Positions 1 through 9,835 of a stretch of 64,000 bases of DNA are shown one piece after another. Numbering within the stretch: the first letter of the stretch is position 1; each line of letters starts with the position of its first letter. The translations under genes were made by a program, and so were the position numbers. Origin of the DNA: Anaerobacillus alkalidiazotrophicus. Its GTDB lineage: Bacteria > Bacillota > Bacilli > Bacillales_H > Anaerobacillaceae. The stretch is from NCBI RefSeq assembly GCF_001866055.1, contig NZ_MLQS01000007.1, positions 12,239-76,238 on the forward strand, read 5' to 3'. Below the pieces are notes generated by a model. That model did not search any database and had not been told where the DNA came from. It saw nothing but the letters and a program-made list of their open reading frames with translations.

Positions 1-45
1 GAAAGAGATGTCTGTGAGGATTATCGTTTTAGCTTGAAAGAGTAA
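1..45 (+). CDS. possible C-terminal tail of a gene cut by the window edge
   Basis: Frame 1 is open from the first base to a TAA at 43-45 and would encode a 14-residue tail. Nothing identifies the gene, and an open stretch this short is expected by chance, so this is only a placeholder for a possible gene entering from the left. Confidence 0.15.
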   Translation, partial: ERDVCEDYRFSLKE

Positions 46-414
46 CGTATAAGCTTTTAATAGAATTGGAGAGCAAGAAAACAAGGACTTGTAAAAAAAT
101 GACATACAAGCCCCGGGTATCCTATTGCCTTTTTTCCTAAGTTGATTGATCAACTTTTCTTTAGGCTGTATTATATTTTCCTAATTTAGAGGTTTAGATG
201 TAATTTGTAAGTTATTGGCTCTTTAGCCTGATGACATTGGGGTCTTACTGCCCCTTAAGAGTGGGATAAAAATAGTAATCTTTAGATAGATGAAAATGCA
301 AAAGAATAGTCCCTATTACAAAATGCCTCTACTCTTTGGATGAAAAACGAGCCTTAGAATCAATTTCGTAGGTTCGCTTTTTCATTACTAACCACTTTTA
401 TAGTAGACTTTTCG
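46..414. other. intergenic region, only a repeat remnant
   Basis: No convincing gene or RNA was found. The only recognisable piece is the right-hand end of repeat family B at about 237-270, the TTACTGCCCCTTAAGAGTGGG core followed by ATAAA. The rest is AT-rich. Confidence 0.4.
237..270 (+). repeat. repeat family B, right-end fragment
   Basis: This stretch matches the last 34 bases of family B (GGTCTTACTGCCCC, then TTAAGAGTGGGATAAA) seen in full near 13373-13530 and 38251-38462. The left three quarters are missing, so it is a decayed or partial copy. Confidence 0.75.
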
Positions 415-546
415 TTACTTCTTTTTATTCCTTCCACGAGCACTATTTGCTCCTGAATTAACTGCATTTGCTCCAGACGTTGTCGAATTTGTTTTTGTCT
501 GACCCATTGCTCCAGTTTGACTTGATACGTTGCTATTATTAGTCAT
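415..546 (-). CDS. small Asn/Ser/Thr/Gly-rich protein, spore-type (gamma-SASP-like) candidate
   Basis: A 43-residue reading frame starts with ATG at 546 behind a GGAGGAGG-type ribosome site and ends in a run of lysines. The composition (Asn, Ser, Thr, Gly, Ala, Gln, with no aromatic residue) is that of small acid-soluble or sporulation proteins of Bacillaceae. It lacks the TEF-type motif seen in the other two small spore-type genes here (1657 and 16379), so the SASP assignment is by composition and ribosome site only. It could equally be another small unstructured spore protein. Confidence 0.55.
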   Translation of the reverse strand: MTNNSNVSSQTGAMGQTKTNSTTSGANAVNSGANSARGRNKKK

Positions 547-746
547 AAAAAACCTCCTCCTTTAAAAATAAAATTTTGTCCATAACGTACCTCACTATAA
601 TGTGTATTTTTACTAAAATTATTAGTAATTAATCTTCTATGGGGACTAAATTTCAATTTTCCCCGCTTTCATAAGTTATTTTATTAAAAGGTCTAACTAT
701 TCCAAAATAACATAGTATATGAACAAACAGATTATAGGAGGAATCT

Positions 747-1307
747 ATGTTTAGTCGTTACCCATTTTTGGTGAGACCATATTTAAAGACACTTGATTTA
801 GATCCTGAAAATCAGGAGACACCGATACATTTTATAGATAGTAGTATTGTAAGTAATCATTTATTTTATAGAAGAAATCACTTTTCTTCCCCCAAAATTT
901 CTTATCCTAATTTTTGGTTTTCAATAAACGGTTCCGTTAAAACTCCCCTATTACTTTCATTACACAATTTGAAGAGTTTACCCTCTAAAACAATTAAGGT
1001 CGTTCTTGAATGTGCGGGAAATAAACGGAACTTATTTGAACCTAAAGTATATGGAGAACAATGGGAAAAGGGTGCGATTAGTCAAGGATATTGGCGAGGA
1101 GTTTCATTACAAACTCTTCTTAAATTAGCTGGATTAAATAAAGAAGCCAAAGAGGTTGTTATTGAAGGACATGATTTCGGAAAAAGAACTGACTTAGATA
1201 ATGTTTACAGTTACACTAGAAGCTTACCGATAGAAAAAGCTCTTCATCCAGACACTATTATTGCATACGAATATAACAATAAACCAATTAGCCCTTTCTT
1301 TTTTTAG
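747..1307 (+). pseudogene. truncated sulfite-oxidase-family molybdopterin oxidoreductase
   Basis: ATG at 747 follows a good AGGAGG site (737-742). The product starts like the oxidoreductase molybdopterin-binding domain of sulfite oxidase-type enzymes. It contains ECAGN at about residues 89-93, where the Cys normally ligates molybdenum, then G-x-W-x-G-V-x-L (about 117-124) and an EGHDFG segment. Intact family members are usually well over 300 residues. Here the homology stops around residue 180 (YNNKPIS), where the sequence jumps into a T-rich stretch resembling a terminator, and the frame ends at 186 aa. The cofactor domain is incomplete and the dimerisation domain is absent, so the product is unlikely to work. 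A deletion joining the gene's middle to its downstream terminator is the simplest explanation. Confidence 0.75.
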
Positions 1308-1324
1308 AATGGGTCTTTTTTTAC

Positions 1325-1474
1325 AATGTAAGAAATTCCTTACCTGGAAACTGTCTAGCTGCAGGCGCCATCGGCTCGAACACTTCAGATCGTCAATTGC
1401 GGTTAAGGAGCAGACCGCTTCTTGCCGACCTTCCAGTGTTTGTCGCCAATAGGTGGGCGCCTTGCTCTTTTCTT
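1325..1474 (+). repeat. repeat family C copy 1
   Basis: The stretch begins with the family C entry (AAATTCCTTACCTGGAAAC then TGTCTAGCTGCAG) and ends with GGGCGCCTTGCTCTTTTCTT, a variant of the common exit GGCGCTTGCGCTTTTCTT. Between them is a private segment rich in GACC/GGTC hairpin pieces. Any reading frame across it is incidental. Confidence 0.7.
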
Positions 1475-1656
1475 GTATAATGTGCCATTGATACGTTAAA
1501 TTCGTTTCTCTGTTATCTTATCGTAAACCCTTCTGGAATTATCACAACCAACCAAATTACTCCATTTAATGAATGATCTTACTATTATAAAGTTGTTGTA
1601 ATGAATCAAGGAAAGCTTGGAATGATAATAATGCATGTAAAATAGGAGGTGTAATG

Positions 1657-1827
1657 ATGACAAAACGTAATAATAAAGGTAGTAAAAATCAAAGCTCACC
1701 AAGTAGAGGCGGTAAATTAGACACGGAATTTGGTCAAGAGATAGCTAGTGGTGATAATAATAAAGGAACGGAATATAACTCTAAACGAGGTAGCAAATCT
1801 CAATTAAAAAACTCAAATAATCATTAA
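1657..1827 (+). CDS. gamma-type small acid-soluble spore protein-like
   Basis: This is a 56-residue protein of Lys, Asn, Ser and Gly with the motif LDTEFGQEIASG around residues 21-32, close to the TEFASE core of gamma-type SASPs, which store amino acids in the spore core. Two ATGs are adjacent (1654 and 1657). The AGGAGGT site at 1644-1650 is spaced 6 bases from the second and only 3 from the first, so 1657 is chosen. A strong terminator follows directly. A related 44-residue gene lies at 16245-16379. Expression would be expected from forespore sigma factors, but I did not identify the promoter. Confidence 0.7.
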   Translation: MTKRNNKGSKNQSSPSRGGKLDTEFGQEIASGDNNKGTEYNSKRGSKSQLKNSNNH

Positions 1828-1831
1828 TTGT

Positions 1832-1860
1832 ATTAGGAACCAGGTGCTGGTTCCTAATTT
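1832..1860 (+). terminator. rho-independent terminator of the SASP-like gene
   Basis: A perfect 12-bp stem (ATTAGGAACCAG, 1832-1843, with CTGGTTCCTAAT, 1847-1858) with loop GTG is followed by T-rich sequence, five bases after the stop codon at 1827. Confidence 0.85.
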
Positions 1861-1926
1861 ATTCAAATGCATATCACTCAAACAAGGAAAAGACTCCCCT
1901 TCTACAGACAATCAGAAATATTTATT

Positions 1927-1962
1927 TCAAAAAAGCGATAACCTTTATACAGTTATCGCTTG
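1927..1962 (-). terminator. terminator of the yhaQ-yhaP operon
   Basis: Read on the minus strand, AAGCGATAAC and GTTATCGCTT form a 10-bp stem (1933-1942 / 1952-1961) followed by TTTTTTG, 24 bases past the permease stop. Confidence 0.85.
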
Positions 1963-1984
1963 ATCCGAATACGGAGATTAATTC

Positions 1985-3235
1985 TTATTTTTCTCTTTTC
2001 CCTAAACGGAGTGCCTGCTTCATGCCGTCTTTAAACGAAAACTTACCATACATGAGCACACCACCTTTATAAATACGTGCCGCTAAAATATTAATAAGAA
2101 TGACACTTATCATAAGAACAGTTAGAATGATTAAGATTTCCCATGTAGGTACCGTGGTCATTCCCATACGAAGGAATAACAATTGTGGAGTAAAGAACGG
2201 TATATAAGATAAAACTGTAATGTAGCTCGCATCTGGTACGTTAAGACCGAAAATCGAGACGAAAAATGCAATCATCGCAAGAAAGATAAGCGGTTGTATA
2301 GCTTGATTTACTTCTTCTGCTCGACTTACTAGCGCACCGAGCATAGCTGCTACTCCACCGTATAATAAATACCCTAATACGATAAGTAAAAAGGCATAGC
2401 CTAATAGTGAAATGTCAATGACGTCACTAAAGAGCGTTCTAAGGTAAGTCGCACCGCTAATAATGTAACCAACATAAGAAGCAACTAAGAGAATTAATAA
2501 GTTAACAATTCCAGAAAGTCCGATCCCAATGATTTTACCAAACATTTGTGTTACTGGGTTTACACTTGATACAATTAGTTCCATTACCCTTGACGATTTC
2601 TCTGTAGCTACTTCGGTAGCGATCATTGATCCGAATAATATTATGATCATATAAATAGCAAATACTAGTCCGTAAACCATCCAGTAAGATTGCATATGAC
2701 TTTCCTCAGTTTGTACAGTTCCATTTTCACTAAGAGGTAATTCGCGAAAATTAATCGGATTGTAAATCATCGCTAATTCTTCTTCATTTAAACCTAGTTT
2801 ATTCGTAACAACGGTTTCCTTTATACGTTGAACATCCATTCTTACTTGCTGGGACAACATAAAGTTAGTACCAGCGCCGAAAAGTTCCGCTTCTAGATTT
2901 AGATTGTCTCCAGATAATGCAAGCACATAATCATATTCATTATTTTCTGCGGCTGTTTTTGCCGAATTTAAATCACCATCCCTATAATGTATATAGTTAA
3001 ATTCCCCTTCCTTAAAAGAAACGAGTAACTCTACAATCTCATTATTTACCGTATCACTAACGATCGCAATAGTAGATTTTTCTTTTTCATCGTCTCCTGA
3101 AAAAAGATCTACAATCGTTCCAATATTCATTAATCCAATGACAATGACAGACATAATAATGGTCGACCACATAAATGCTTTCGATTTAAGTCTTTTGGCT
3201 GTTGTATGTGTCACCGTTATCCAAAAATTATTCAT
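1985..3235 (-). CDS. yhaP: ABC-2 type transporter permease, YhaP/NatB-like
   Basis: This is a 416-residue integral membrane protein with one TM segment near the N-terminus (after FWITVTHTTAKRLKSKAF), a large extracytoplasmic loop of about 150 residues, then about five TM segments. This is the ABC2_membrane_3 layout of Na+-efflux-type permeases. B. subtilis YhaP is about the same length (419 aa, from memory). The start is placed at 3235 because a near-perfect GGGGGTGAT site sits 8 bases upstream. The ATG at 3241 and a longer frame to 3349 lack this. It overlaps the end of the ATP-binding gene by 8 bases, so the two are translationally coupled. Substrate is not proven; Na+ or drug export is inferred from the family. 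Confidence 0.85.
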   Translation of the reverse strand: MNNFWITVTHTTAKRLKSKAFMWSTIIMSVIVIGLMNIGTIVDLFSGDDEKEKSTIAIVSDTVNNEIVELLVSFKEGEFNYIHYRDGDLNSAKTAAENNEYDYVLALSGDNLNLEAELFGAGTNFMLSQQVRMDVQRIKETVVTNKLGLNEEELAMIYNPINFRELPLSENGTVQTEESHMQSYWMVYGLVFAIYMIIILFGSMIATEVATEKSSRVMELIVSSVNPVTQMFGKIIGIGLSGIVNLLILLVASYVGYIISGATYLRTLFSDVIDISLLGYAFLLIVLGYLLYGGVAAMLGALVSRAEEVNQAIQPLIFLAMIAFFVSIFGLNVPDASYITVLSYIPFFTPQLLFLRMGMTTVPTWEILIILTVLMISVILINILAARIYKGGVLMYGKFSFKDGMKQALRLGKREK

Positions 3236-4130
3236 CTGCATCACCCCCAACCTTATCAATGAAAATATCATGTAACGACGGTTCTTCCATTTCAAACTTA
3301 CGGACAAAACCTTTTTCCGTAATCTTACGGAAAATATCTTCTGCCACATTTTCGTTTTCCACTTTTACTACTACGCCGTGTTTTGATTTCTCCATTGAAT
3401 AAACTCCATTGACAGACTCGATAAAATCTAACTCATAGTCGGCACGAATACTAACGCTTTTAATCCCATAGGATCGCTTAATTTCTCTTAAGTTTCCGTG
3501 CAAAACTGGCTTCCCACGTTTTAACATAATTAGATCTTCACATAGTTCCTCTACATTACTCATTTGATGGCTTGAAAAAACAATCGTCGTACCTTCTCGT
3601 TGAAGATCAAGTACTGCTTTTTTTAGCATATCTGAGTTGACAGGGTCAAGACCGCTAAAAGGCTCATCTAAAATTAGTAGCTCAGGCTTATGTAACACCG
3701 CAGCCATAAATTGAATCTTTTGTTGATTTCCTTTTGAAAGCTCCTCTACCTTCTTATTTTCATATTCAGGAACTTGAAATCGCTCAAGCCAATGGCGCAT
3801 TTCTTTCATTATTTCTGGCTTTGTCATACCTTTTAGCCTCATTAAATAAAGTAATTGTTCCTTAACTGTTAATTTCGGAAATAATCCTCGTTCTTCCGGT
3901 AGATACCCCACTAAATGCGTACGTTTATAAGTGATCCGCTCTCCATCCCAAGTGACCGTTCCTTCTGTAGGGTCAAGCAGCCCAAGAATCATTCGAAAAG
4001 ATGTTGTCTTGCCTGCCCCATTCGCTCCAAGCATTCCAAACATTTCTCCTTTTTCTACTCTAAGAGAGATACCATCAACAGCATAATGATGGTCAAACTT
4101 CTTTTTAATACCTTTTATTTCTAATGTCAT
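3228..4130 (-). CDS. yhaQ: ABC transporter ATP-binding protein, YhaQ/NatA-like
   Basis: This 300-residue ATPase drives the permease encoded next to it. Walker A is GANGAGKTT (about residues 38-46), the signature is LSKGNQQK, Walker B is LLILDEPFSGLDP, and the switch His lies in FSSHQMSN. After the ABC domain there is a C-terminal regulatory domain of about 80 residues (DUF4162 type), as in B. subtilis YhaQ and NatA-like proteins. The start is the ATG at 4130 behind AAGGAGAAGGAC. An open extension upstream to 4199 has no ribosome site or homology and is not counted. Confidence 0.9.
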   Translation of the reverse strand: MTLEIKGIKKKFDHHYAVDGISLRVEKGEMFGMLGANGAGKTTSFRMILGLLDPTEGTVTWDGERITYKRTHLVGYLPEERGLFPKLTVKEQLLYLMRLKGMTKPEIMKEMRHWLERFQVPEYENKKVEELSKGNQQKIQFMAAVLHKPELLILDEPFSGLDPVNSDMLKKAVLDLQREGTTIVFSSHQMSNVEELCEDLIMLKRGKPVLHGNLREIKRSYGIKSVSIRADYELDFIESVNGVYSMEKSKHGVVVKVENENVAEDIFRKITEKGFVRKFEMEEPSLHDIFIDKVGGDADE

Positions 4131-4396
4131 GTCCTTCTCCTTCCTACTTACCTTAGTAAACTCTGATTCTTCGAAAAATAAAGCAATGTTGTTCAACAAG
4201 ATATATTTTTCTCATACACTTCTTTTGGTTGCGCCGAAATAGGTTTCCATTGATTAATACGTTTAAAAATAACAAAAGTTTCGAGATTTATAATTTTTTT
4301 ACCTGAGCATCAGAAAAATGGAATTGGAAGTCCATTAATTCATTATGCAGTGAAAAAGGCAAAAATTTTTTTATTACTGCTCCTGTTACCTTTTAA

Positions 4397-4526
4397 TCAA
4401 ACTGATTTGTACTTAAGGGTCAGAGACACCCACCTCTAAGCGCAGCGTAGGTGGGAACTTCATTTAGGTGGAGTTGAGACTCCATCTGAATTTCCAATGT
4501 TTTAGCGAAGCAAGAACGAGTTCTCT
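4397..4526 (-). repeat. repeat family A copy 1
   Basis: This is a structured non-coding element of about 130 bp. On the minus strand it carries a GTTC...GAAC type hairpin, a TTCAGATGGAG/CTCCA..TGAA hairpin, a CCCACCT/AGGTGGG hairpin with an ACGCTGCGCTTAG loop, and the tail GACCCTTAAGTACAAATC. Other copies are at 11506-11640, 15947-16014, 34888-35020 and 58441-58576. Confidence 0.85.
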
Positions 4527-4617
4527 TATACAAACGCGTATTGATTTAGCTGACATACTGAAAAACTTATTGGACACGACAATGTTTTTCAACAAATTGT
4601 AATACCTATTATATATG

Positions 4618-5472
4618 CTACAAGTTAAATTTAGACTTAAGGTAATGATATACACCGTCTTCATCACAAGTATATTCCGTTACATCATTGGCGATTTCTT
4701 TAATATGGTCCGGTGCATTTTTCATGGCAACAGCATGCCCAACAAAGTTTAACATTGGTAAATCATTGTCACTATCGCCAATGGCCATAATTTCAGTTTC
4801 AGATAAATTAAATCGTTGTAAGATTTGATTTATTCCTGTTGCTTTATTTACGTTTGCTACCATTACTTCTACATTGTGTTTGGAAGATATAGAGGTAGAA
4901 AAATCGATCTCTTCCTTTAATAGATCAAGCTCCTGTTTCCATCTATTAATATGTTCTTCCGTTCTAGCAAAGAAATAAAATTTCGAAAACTTAGTTCCTT
5001 CAATTCTTTCATTCCAATTAATTTTTTCTTTAATTGCTTGTTTTCGTGAAAGCCACTCATTTATGCCAACGCTTTCTGGTTTCGGCTCTCTTATTTCTGC
5101 TTCTACATAATGTTTATCTTTTGTTAACGTAACTCTGGGGTTTTCGTATGGGAAAAGCTCGTAATATACTTTGTTTTCTCTTGCTTTTTCTATAATGGTT
5201 TCCACTAATTCAAGAGAAAGAGAATGTTCAAATACTACTTCCTCCCCCACATAACCGGCCATGCCATTTGAAGTAATAAATCCATCTACTTGAAAACCTT
5301 CAGGTACTACACTTTCAATTTCACCATAAGCTCTGCCAGTTGCGATAAATACATATATTCCTTGTTCTCGTAAGTCATCGATAATTTCTTTTGTACATAT
5401 ACTTACCTTGTTCAGATGATTTAAGATTGTACCATCCATATCTAAAAAAATAGCTTTTGGATTTTCTGCCAC
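4618..5472 (-). CDS. HAD-superfamily Cof-type sugar/nucleotide phosphatase
   Basis: This is a 284-residue haloacid dehalogenase hydrolase of the Cof/YbiV class (C2 cap). Motif I is FLDMDGTIL (residues 9-17, nucleophile Asp and acid/base Asp), motif II is IATGR (about 42-46), the Lys of motif III lies in the cap-core hinge, and motif IV is IGDSDNDLPML (about 231-241), followed by NFVGHAVAMKNAPDHIK. The start is GTG at 5472 behind AGGAGGAG, 8 bases away. Such enzymes dephosphorylate sugar phosphates, FMN or similar. It could be the equivalent of B. subtilis YhaX, which lies in the same part of that chromosome as yhaPQ, but that is inference. Confidence 0.85.
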   Translation of the reverse strand: MAENPKAIFLDMDGTILNHLNKVSICTKEIIDDLREQGIYVFIATGRAYGEIESVVPEGFQVDGFITSNGMAGYVGEEVVFEHSLSLELVETIIEKARENKVYYELFPYENPRVTLTKDKHYVEAEIREPKPESVGINEWLSRKQAIKEKINWNERIEGTKFSKFYFFARTEEHINRWKQELDLLKEEIDFSTSISSKHNVEVMVANVNKATGINQILQRFNLSETEIMAIGDSDNDLPMLNFVGHAVAMKNAPDHIKEIANDVTEYTCDEDGVYHYLKSKFNL

Positions 5473-5657
5473 TACTTTCTCCTCCTACTGTATTTAAGTT
5501 CCTTTTATTTTATCATACACTAAGAAACAGATGGGCTTGTTTAACTTATTTACGTTTCAATCCAATTAACTTCCTTCACTAAAATGCTTCTTTATTTAGC
5601 TTCTTCTAGATACATATACTGGTTGGAAAAGGACGTTGGAAAGTTGGAATATGAAAT

Positions 5658-5764
5658 AAAGCTGAACTTCAATCAGTGGGGGGTTCTTTCATCTCCCACC
5701 TAAACTTTTCGATTTACTTACGTTTTGAGGTGGAGGTCTTACTGCCCCTTGAGAGTGGGATAAA
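5658..5764 (+). repeat. repeat family B copy, internally shortened
   Basis: It starts AAAGCTGAACTTCAATCAG and ends TTGAGAGTGGGATAAA. The first hairpin has lost its right arm and joins directly to the CCCACC...AGGTGG hairpin of the right half, so it is an internally deleted copy of about 107 bp. Confidence 0.85.
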
Positions 5765-6123
5765 CTTATCATAGGAAGAACAAACAGAAGATATAAAACA
5801 GTTGAATAAAAGCTAGAAAATCTCAATTAGTCATAAGGCATATAATTTCAGAAATTGTTCTAGATTTGCTAGATTAATACAGTTGAATGGTAAGACACTG
5901 ACAAGCAAACCTATAACTTTATCGATTTCCTAACTTAAAGAAATATTTATTAGTATTGTCCTTCCCTCTGGCTACACCTAAGTATGTAAGGGTTTTTATA
6001 AAATAATTCAAAGTAAATCTTAAACTCTCAGTTCATACATATAAAAAATTTACTTTTTTATTAACTAATCATCGGGATTTACATTTTAACTATTTGGGCT
6101 TGGAGAAAATTCATCCTGAAAAT
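5765..6123. other. intergenic region without recognised content
   Basis: About 360 bases of AT-rich sequence between family B and the GGDEF-EAL gene. No reading frame with a ribosome site and no clear terminator was found. Confidence 0.4.
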
Positions 6124-7533
6124 TTATTTTGTGGAATGAAAAAAAGCTTCAACATAATTAAATGGTACAGGTTTACCGAAATAATAACCTTGCATAAAAT
6201 GACAACCTATACTACATAAATATTGATACTGTTCAATCTCCTCTACACCTTCTGCCAATACTTTTATTTTCAAACTTTTTGTCATTGCAACTATTGCTCT
6301 AGTGATCGCTGCTCTTTTTTTGTGCTGAGTGATATCTTTAATAAACGACTTATCAATCTTTATTAAACTAACAGGAAGCTTTTCAAAATAGCTTAATGAC
6401 GAAAATCCAGTTCCAAAATCATCAAGAAAAATTTCAATCCCAAGATTATTTAATTCATTTAATTTAGACAAAATTTCCTCACTATTTTTCATAGCCGTAC
6501 TCTCGGTAATTTCAATTTTTATCAAATCTACATTTACACCAAAATCCTCAATATGTTGTTCTAATTTTGGAACTAAATTATGTTGTTCAAACTGCTTTAT
6601 CGACATGTTTAATGAAATGTAAAAAGATGGAACCGCTTTTTTTGACCATGTGCTTAAGTGCTCACACACCTCTAAAAATACCCATTCTCCAATCTTAAAT
6701 ATTAAATCGGATTCTTCAGCAATAGGTATAAACTCACCAGGAGAAATTGAACCGAGTTTTTCACTCTTCCACCTTAGTAATGCTTCGAATCCTACTATTT
6801 TTTTGTTATATACATTTACGATTGGTTGATATTCAAGATACAATTCATTATTGTCAATTGCTTTTTTAAGATTCTGCTCAATTTTTGCTTTCCTATCTAT
6901 TTCATTCGCAATTTCGACATTGAAAAATTCAACTCTGTTTTTACCTTTCTTTTTTGCGCTATACATGGCTTGATCCGCACGAAGTACAAGTTCATCTAAA
7001 TGATTTGTATGTTCGGGGAAAATACTAATGCCAATACTTGCACTTACACTATACTCATTATTCAATAATCTTATTGGTTCAGTTAACTTTTGCTGAATCC
7101 TCTCTGCCACCTTGTTTATATGTTCTCTATCAGTAACACCTTTAAACAAAACGACGAATTCATCACCACTGTATCTTGCAACTAAGTTTTCAGACCCAAC
7201 AACATTGTTTATTCGGTCAGCAACAATTTTTAAGACTTTGTCTCCAGCATTATGTCCAAGGGAGTCATTGAAGAATTTAAAACGGTCTAGATCAATAAAC
7301 ATTAGTACAATTGTATTTTCATGAATATCAGCTTCACCTAATATCAACTCTACTAGTACATTTTCAAAGTTCCTTCGATTAGGTAATTCTGTTAAATAAT
7401 CATACTCTGCCATAAATCGCAAATTTTCTTTACCATTGTATTTTAGCTTTAAATTTTTTCTTTCATTCTTTTTATCTATTAATTGTTGTTCATCTCTACT
7501 ATTACTTATTTTTTTCCCCATAATCCCCCCCAT
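6124..7533 (-). CDS. GGDEF-EAL protein, cyclic di-GMP synthesis and/or hydrolysis
   Basis: This is a 469-residue cytoplasmic protein without TM segments or a recognisable sensor domain. The GGDEF domain spans about residues 40-205, with YLTELPNRR at its start and the active loop ARYSGDEF (SGDEF variant). No RxxD inhibitory site lies five residues before it. The EAL domain spans about 215-465 and keeps the catalytic set: FEALLRW, LNMSIKQF (Asn), EITEST, LDDFGTGFSSL, LIKIDKSF, LAEGVEE and MQGYYFGKP. Family knowledge predicts an active phosphodiesterase and possibly an active cyclase. The start at 7533 is uncertain; an ATG four codons in (7521) is also possible behind a G-rich run. It matters here because a c-di-GMP riboswitch controls the operon at 18.6-30.1 kb. 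Confidence 0.92.
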   Translation of the reverse strand: MGGIMGKKISNSRDEQQLIDKKNERKNLKLKYNGKENLRFMAEYDYLTELPNRRNFENVLVELILGEADIHENTIVLMFIDLDRFKFFNDSLGHNAGDKVLKIVADRINNVVGSENLVARYSGDEFVVLFKGVTDREHINKVAERIQQKLTEPIRLLNNEYSVSASIGISIFPEHTNHLDELVLRADQAMYSAKKKGKNRVEFFNVEIANEIDRKAKIEQNLKKAIDNNELYLEYQPIVNVYNKKIVGFEALLRWKSEKLGSISPGEFIPIAEESDLIFKIGEWVFLEVCEHLSTWSKKAVPSFYISLNMSIKQFEQHNLVPKLEQHIEDFGVNVDLIKIEITESTAMKNSEEILSKLNELNNLGIEIFLDDFGTGFSSLSYFEKLPVSLIKIDKSFIKDITQHKKRAAITRAIVAMTKSLKIKVLAEGVEEIEQYQYLCSIGCHFMQGYYFGKPVPFNYVEAFFHSTK

Positions 7534-7769
7534 TCACGCTAATAATTCAGAGAAAACCCTACTAGCGTAAATATGTATTTTAGGCCCAAATTTTTCCCTT
7601 ATCATTTCTCTATTTAAATTTTGGTACTTTTAGCTCTGTTTTCATATATTATATAAAAAAGTTAAGGTAACCACAACGAGTTTGTTAAATTTTGGAGCGG
7701 AAAGATCATTGTTACCCGACATTATCATTTAGGTATTTCTTTACATATTTGCGACATTTTTCAGTGGTG

Positions 7770-9498
7770 CTACCTTGGCCCTTGTCCACCAAACAACTGA
7801 TCATATTGGAGAAGATGGTAGCGTTTGGCATCTTCAGGAGAAAATTCATTTACATCTCTACGACTTGAAAAAACAACGGCCCCTTTTGTTGCAGTTTTAT
7901 TTAAAAACCTCATTATGGGTGTTTGTGGCTGTGAATATTTTTCTAAAACAAATGCTCCTAGGAAAGATGAACTCATACGTAGGTCGGCATTCTTTTCATC
8001 TGAGAAATTATCCCAAATAACAAACGGGACACTATACATCTTTTCATAATCATCCTTTTCCCAAAAACGAGGGTTGGCATCATTTAAATAGCCAGTTATT
8101 GTATACCCCTCATAGGCAGCACCTAAATATGGTAAATGATCACCAAAAAACACAATAACCGTTGGATCGTCAATCTTTCTAAAATAGTTGACTAAAAGTT
8201 GAAGCGAATCATCTGCATCTTTCACTCCAGTACTATAGTTATTCAATACTTTCGTAATGTCCTCAGGCATATCGGTTACTTGGATCCGATCCTCTGGATA
8301 GTGACGCATATTATACGGACCATGATTTTGCATCGTTACGGCAAAAATAAATAAAGGTCCTTCAGAATTTTGATGTTCATTAATGATTTGTTTTGACACT
8401 TCCAAATCTGAGATGAAGTTGCGTCGATACTCCGGGTTTTTAAAAGATCGATAACTTTCAAAACGATCAAAGTCAAAAAAAGTGTATACTTCATTACGAC
8501 GGTAAAACCAATCATGATAGCTATGAATCGCGACTGTTTCATAGCCATGATTTTTTAAAGTCGAAGCGAGAGAAGGGTGCGGATGGTTTACAAATTGAGA
8601 ATATGCAAGTGAGCCTTGTGGAAGCAAATGAATACTGTTTCCTGTTAACACTTCAAATTCTGTATTCGCTGTACTGCCTCCCAACACTGGCACGATTAGT
8701 TCGCCAGATGTATGATTCTTTTGAAGACTACGGAAAAATGGAATAGGGTCCTCGCTAAATGTAAGATTAGGTAATCGTGTCGGATCCCAAAAGGATTCAT
8801 TCATAACAAAGATAAAATTCGGTCTAATTTCAGTTTCAATTTCTTCTTCTAATTGTGTCGACAACTCATTGAACGTTACATCATAATAGCCATCCGGTGG
8901 TTCAATCGTTACTTTTTGCAACGAATGAATAAAACCTACTTGTACCCCTTTTCTTTGATATGCAATCGACTTGTTCCAATCATCATCATGAATTCCCCCG
9001 AACTTAAATGGTGAAAACGGCTTCTCGAAAAAAAATATAGAAAATACAACAAGTGGGATGAAACAAAACAGAATTCTAGTTTTAGATTCGAACCTCTTTT
9101 TACTAAAAAAAGTGGGAAAACTATAAAAATAAAAACGAGACATCCTAATATTGCTTGCTCTGCACTAGTCATTGAAACAAAAGAACCACCTATGTCAGCA
9201 GCTTCTTTTCTTAATACTCCAGCGGTTCGCCCTTCAAATTTAGTTTGATTTTACTTGCAGTAAAAAAAAATAGAAAAACACTAGTCGATATCCATAATGC
9301 CAACCTACGTTGTCCAGTCAATGATTGCATGAGATAGACTATTGATAAAATAAATATAAAGTTTAAAAACACAATATATGGATTAGTGATCAGCCATTCG
9401 AAAACGTGAATAATATTTGAACGATGCCATACTTCCAAGATGAGTAAGACAAAGAAAATATAGCTAATGAATAAGATTTCTTGTAACATATCCCTCAT
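7770..9498 (-). pseudogene. broken LTA-synthase/MdoB-like membrane sulfatase-fold protein
   Basis: Three successive frames together give one protein. Part one (9498 to about 9211) has two to three TM segments and ends at KGEPLEY-stop where homologues continue with a Pro-Trp-Asp loop. The second frame (about 9210-9100) carries VLRKEAADIGG and a TM helix. The third (about 9100 to 7770) holds the extracellular alkaline-phosphatase-like domain with FVMNESFWDP, the GGSTANTEFEVLTG nucleophile-Thr segment and FFGDHLPYLG. At least two frame disruptions are needed: a small deletion near 9215 and an indel near 9070-9100. The ATG at 9498 follows AAGGGG. An intact paralogue lies at 61617-63497. Without reads I cannot distinguish true decay from sequencing errors. 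Confidence 0.8.
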
Positions 9499-9599
9499 TT
9501 TAATAGTACCCCTTATCACCAAATGATAATAGTAACCAAATTCAATAACATCTCCAAATTTACCTTTAACAGATAATTTATGTACTTTTATCCATCTTA

Positions 9600-9835
9600 T
9601 TCATAACTACCTGAGTCCATAGTAGACATATAGGGAGGTTTAGAACTTTTGGACTTTGGTTTTCTGTTTCGGCTGTGGTACGTAACGTTTGGGGCCTGTT
9701 TCGGTATCGACTGTGAAATGCAACAAGCGGAGGTATTTTGTGCACGACTCCGGTTGATTTCTGAACGAATATCTTTCTGCTTACGCGTTGCTCATTTTGC
9801 GCAAGTATACGCTGGGAGGAAAATGCTACTAAAAA
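9600..9835. other. orphan segment with higher GC than its neighbours
   Basis: This stretch between two minus-strand genes is noticeably richer in G and C (CGGCTGTGGTACGTAACG, TTTGGGGCCTGTTTCGG) than the flanks. A plus-strand frame of 72 codons crosses it, but it begins at a weak start, encodes no recognisable domain and runs into the MFS terminator. I do not call a gene; it may be a degenerate repeat. Confidence 0.3.

Noticed and set aside
4397..4526. Calling families A and B HEARO or omega RNA outright
   Set aside because: The folded shape is suggestive but I see no IscB/TnpB gene and could not run a covariance search, so they are listed as repeats only.
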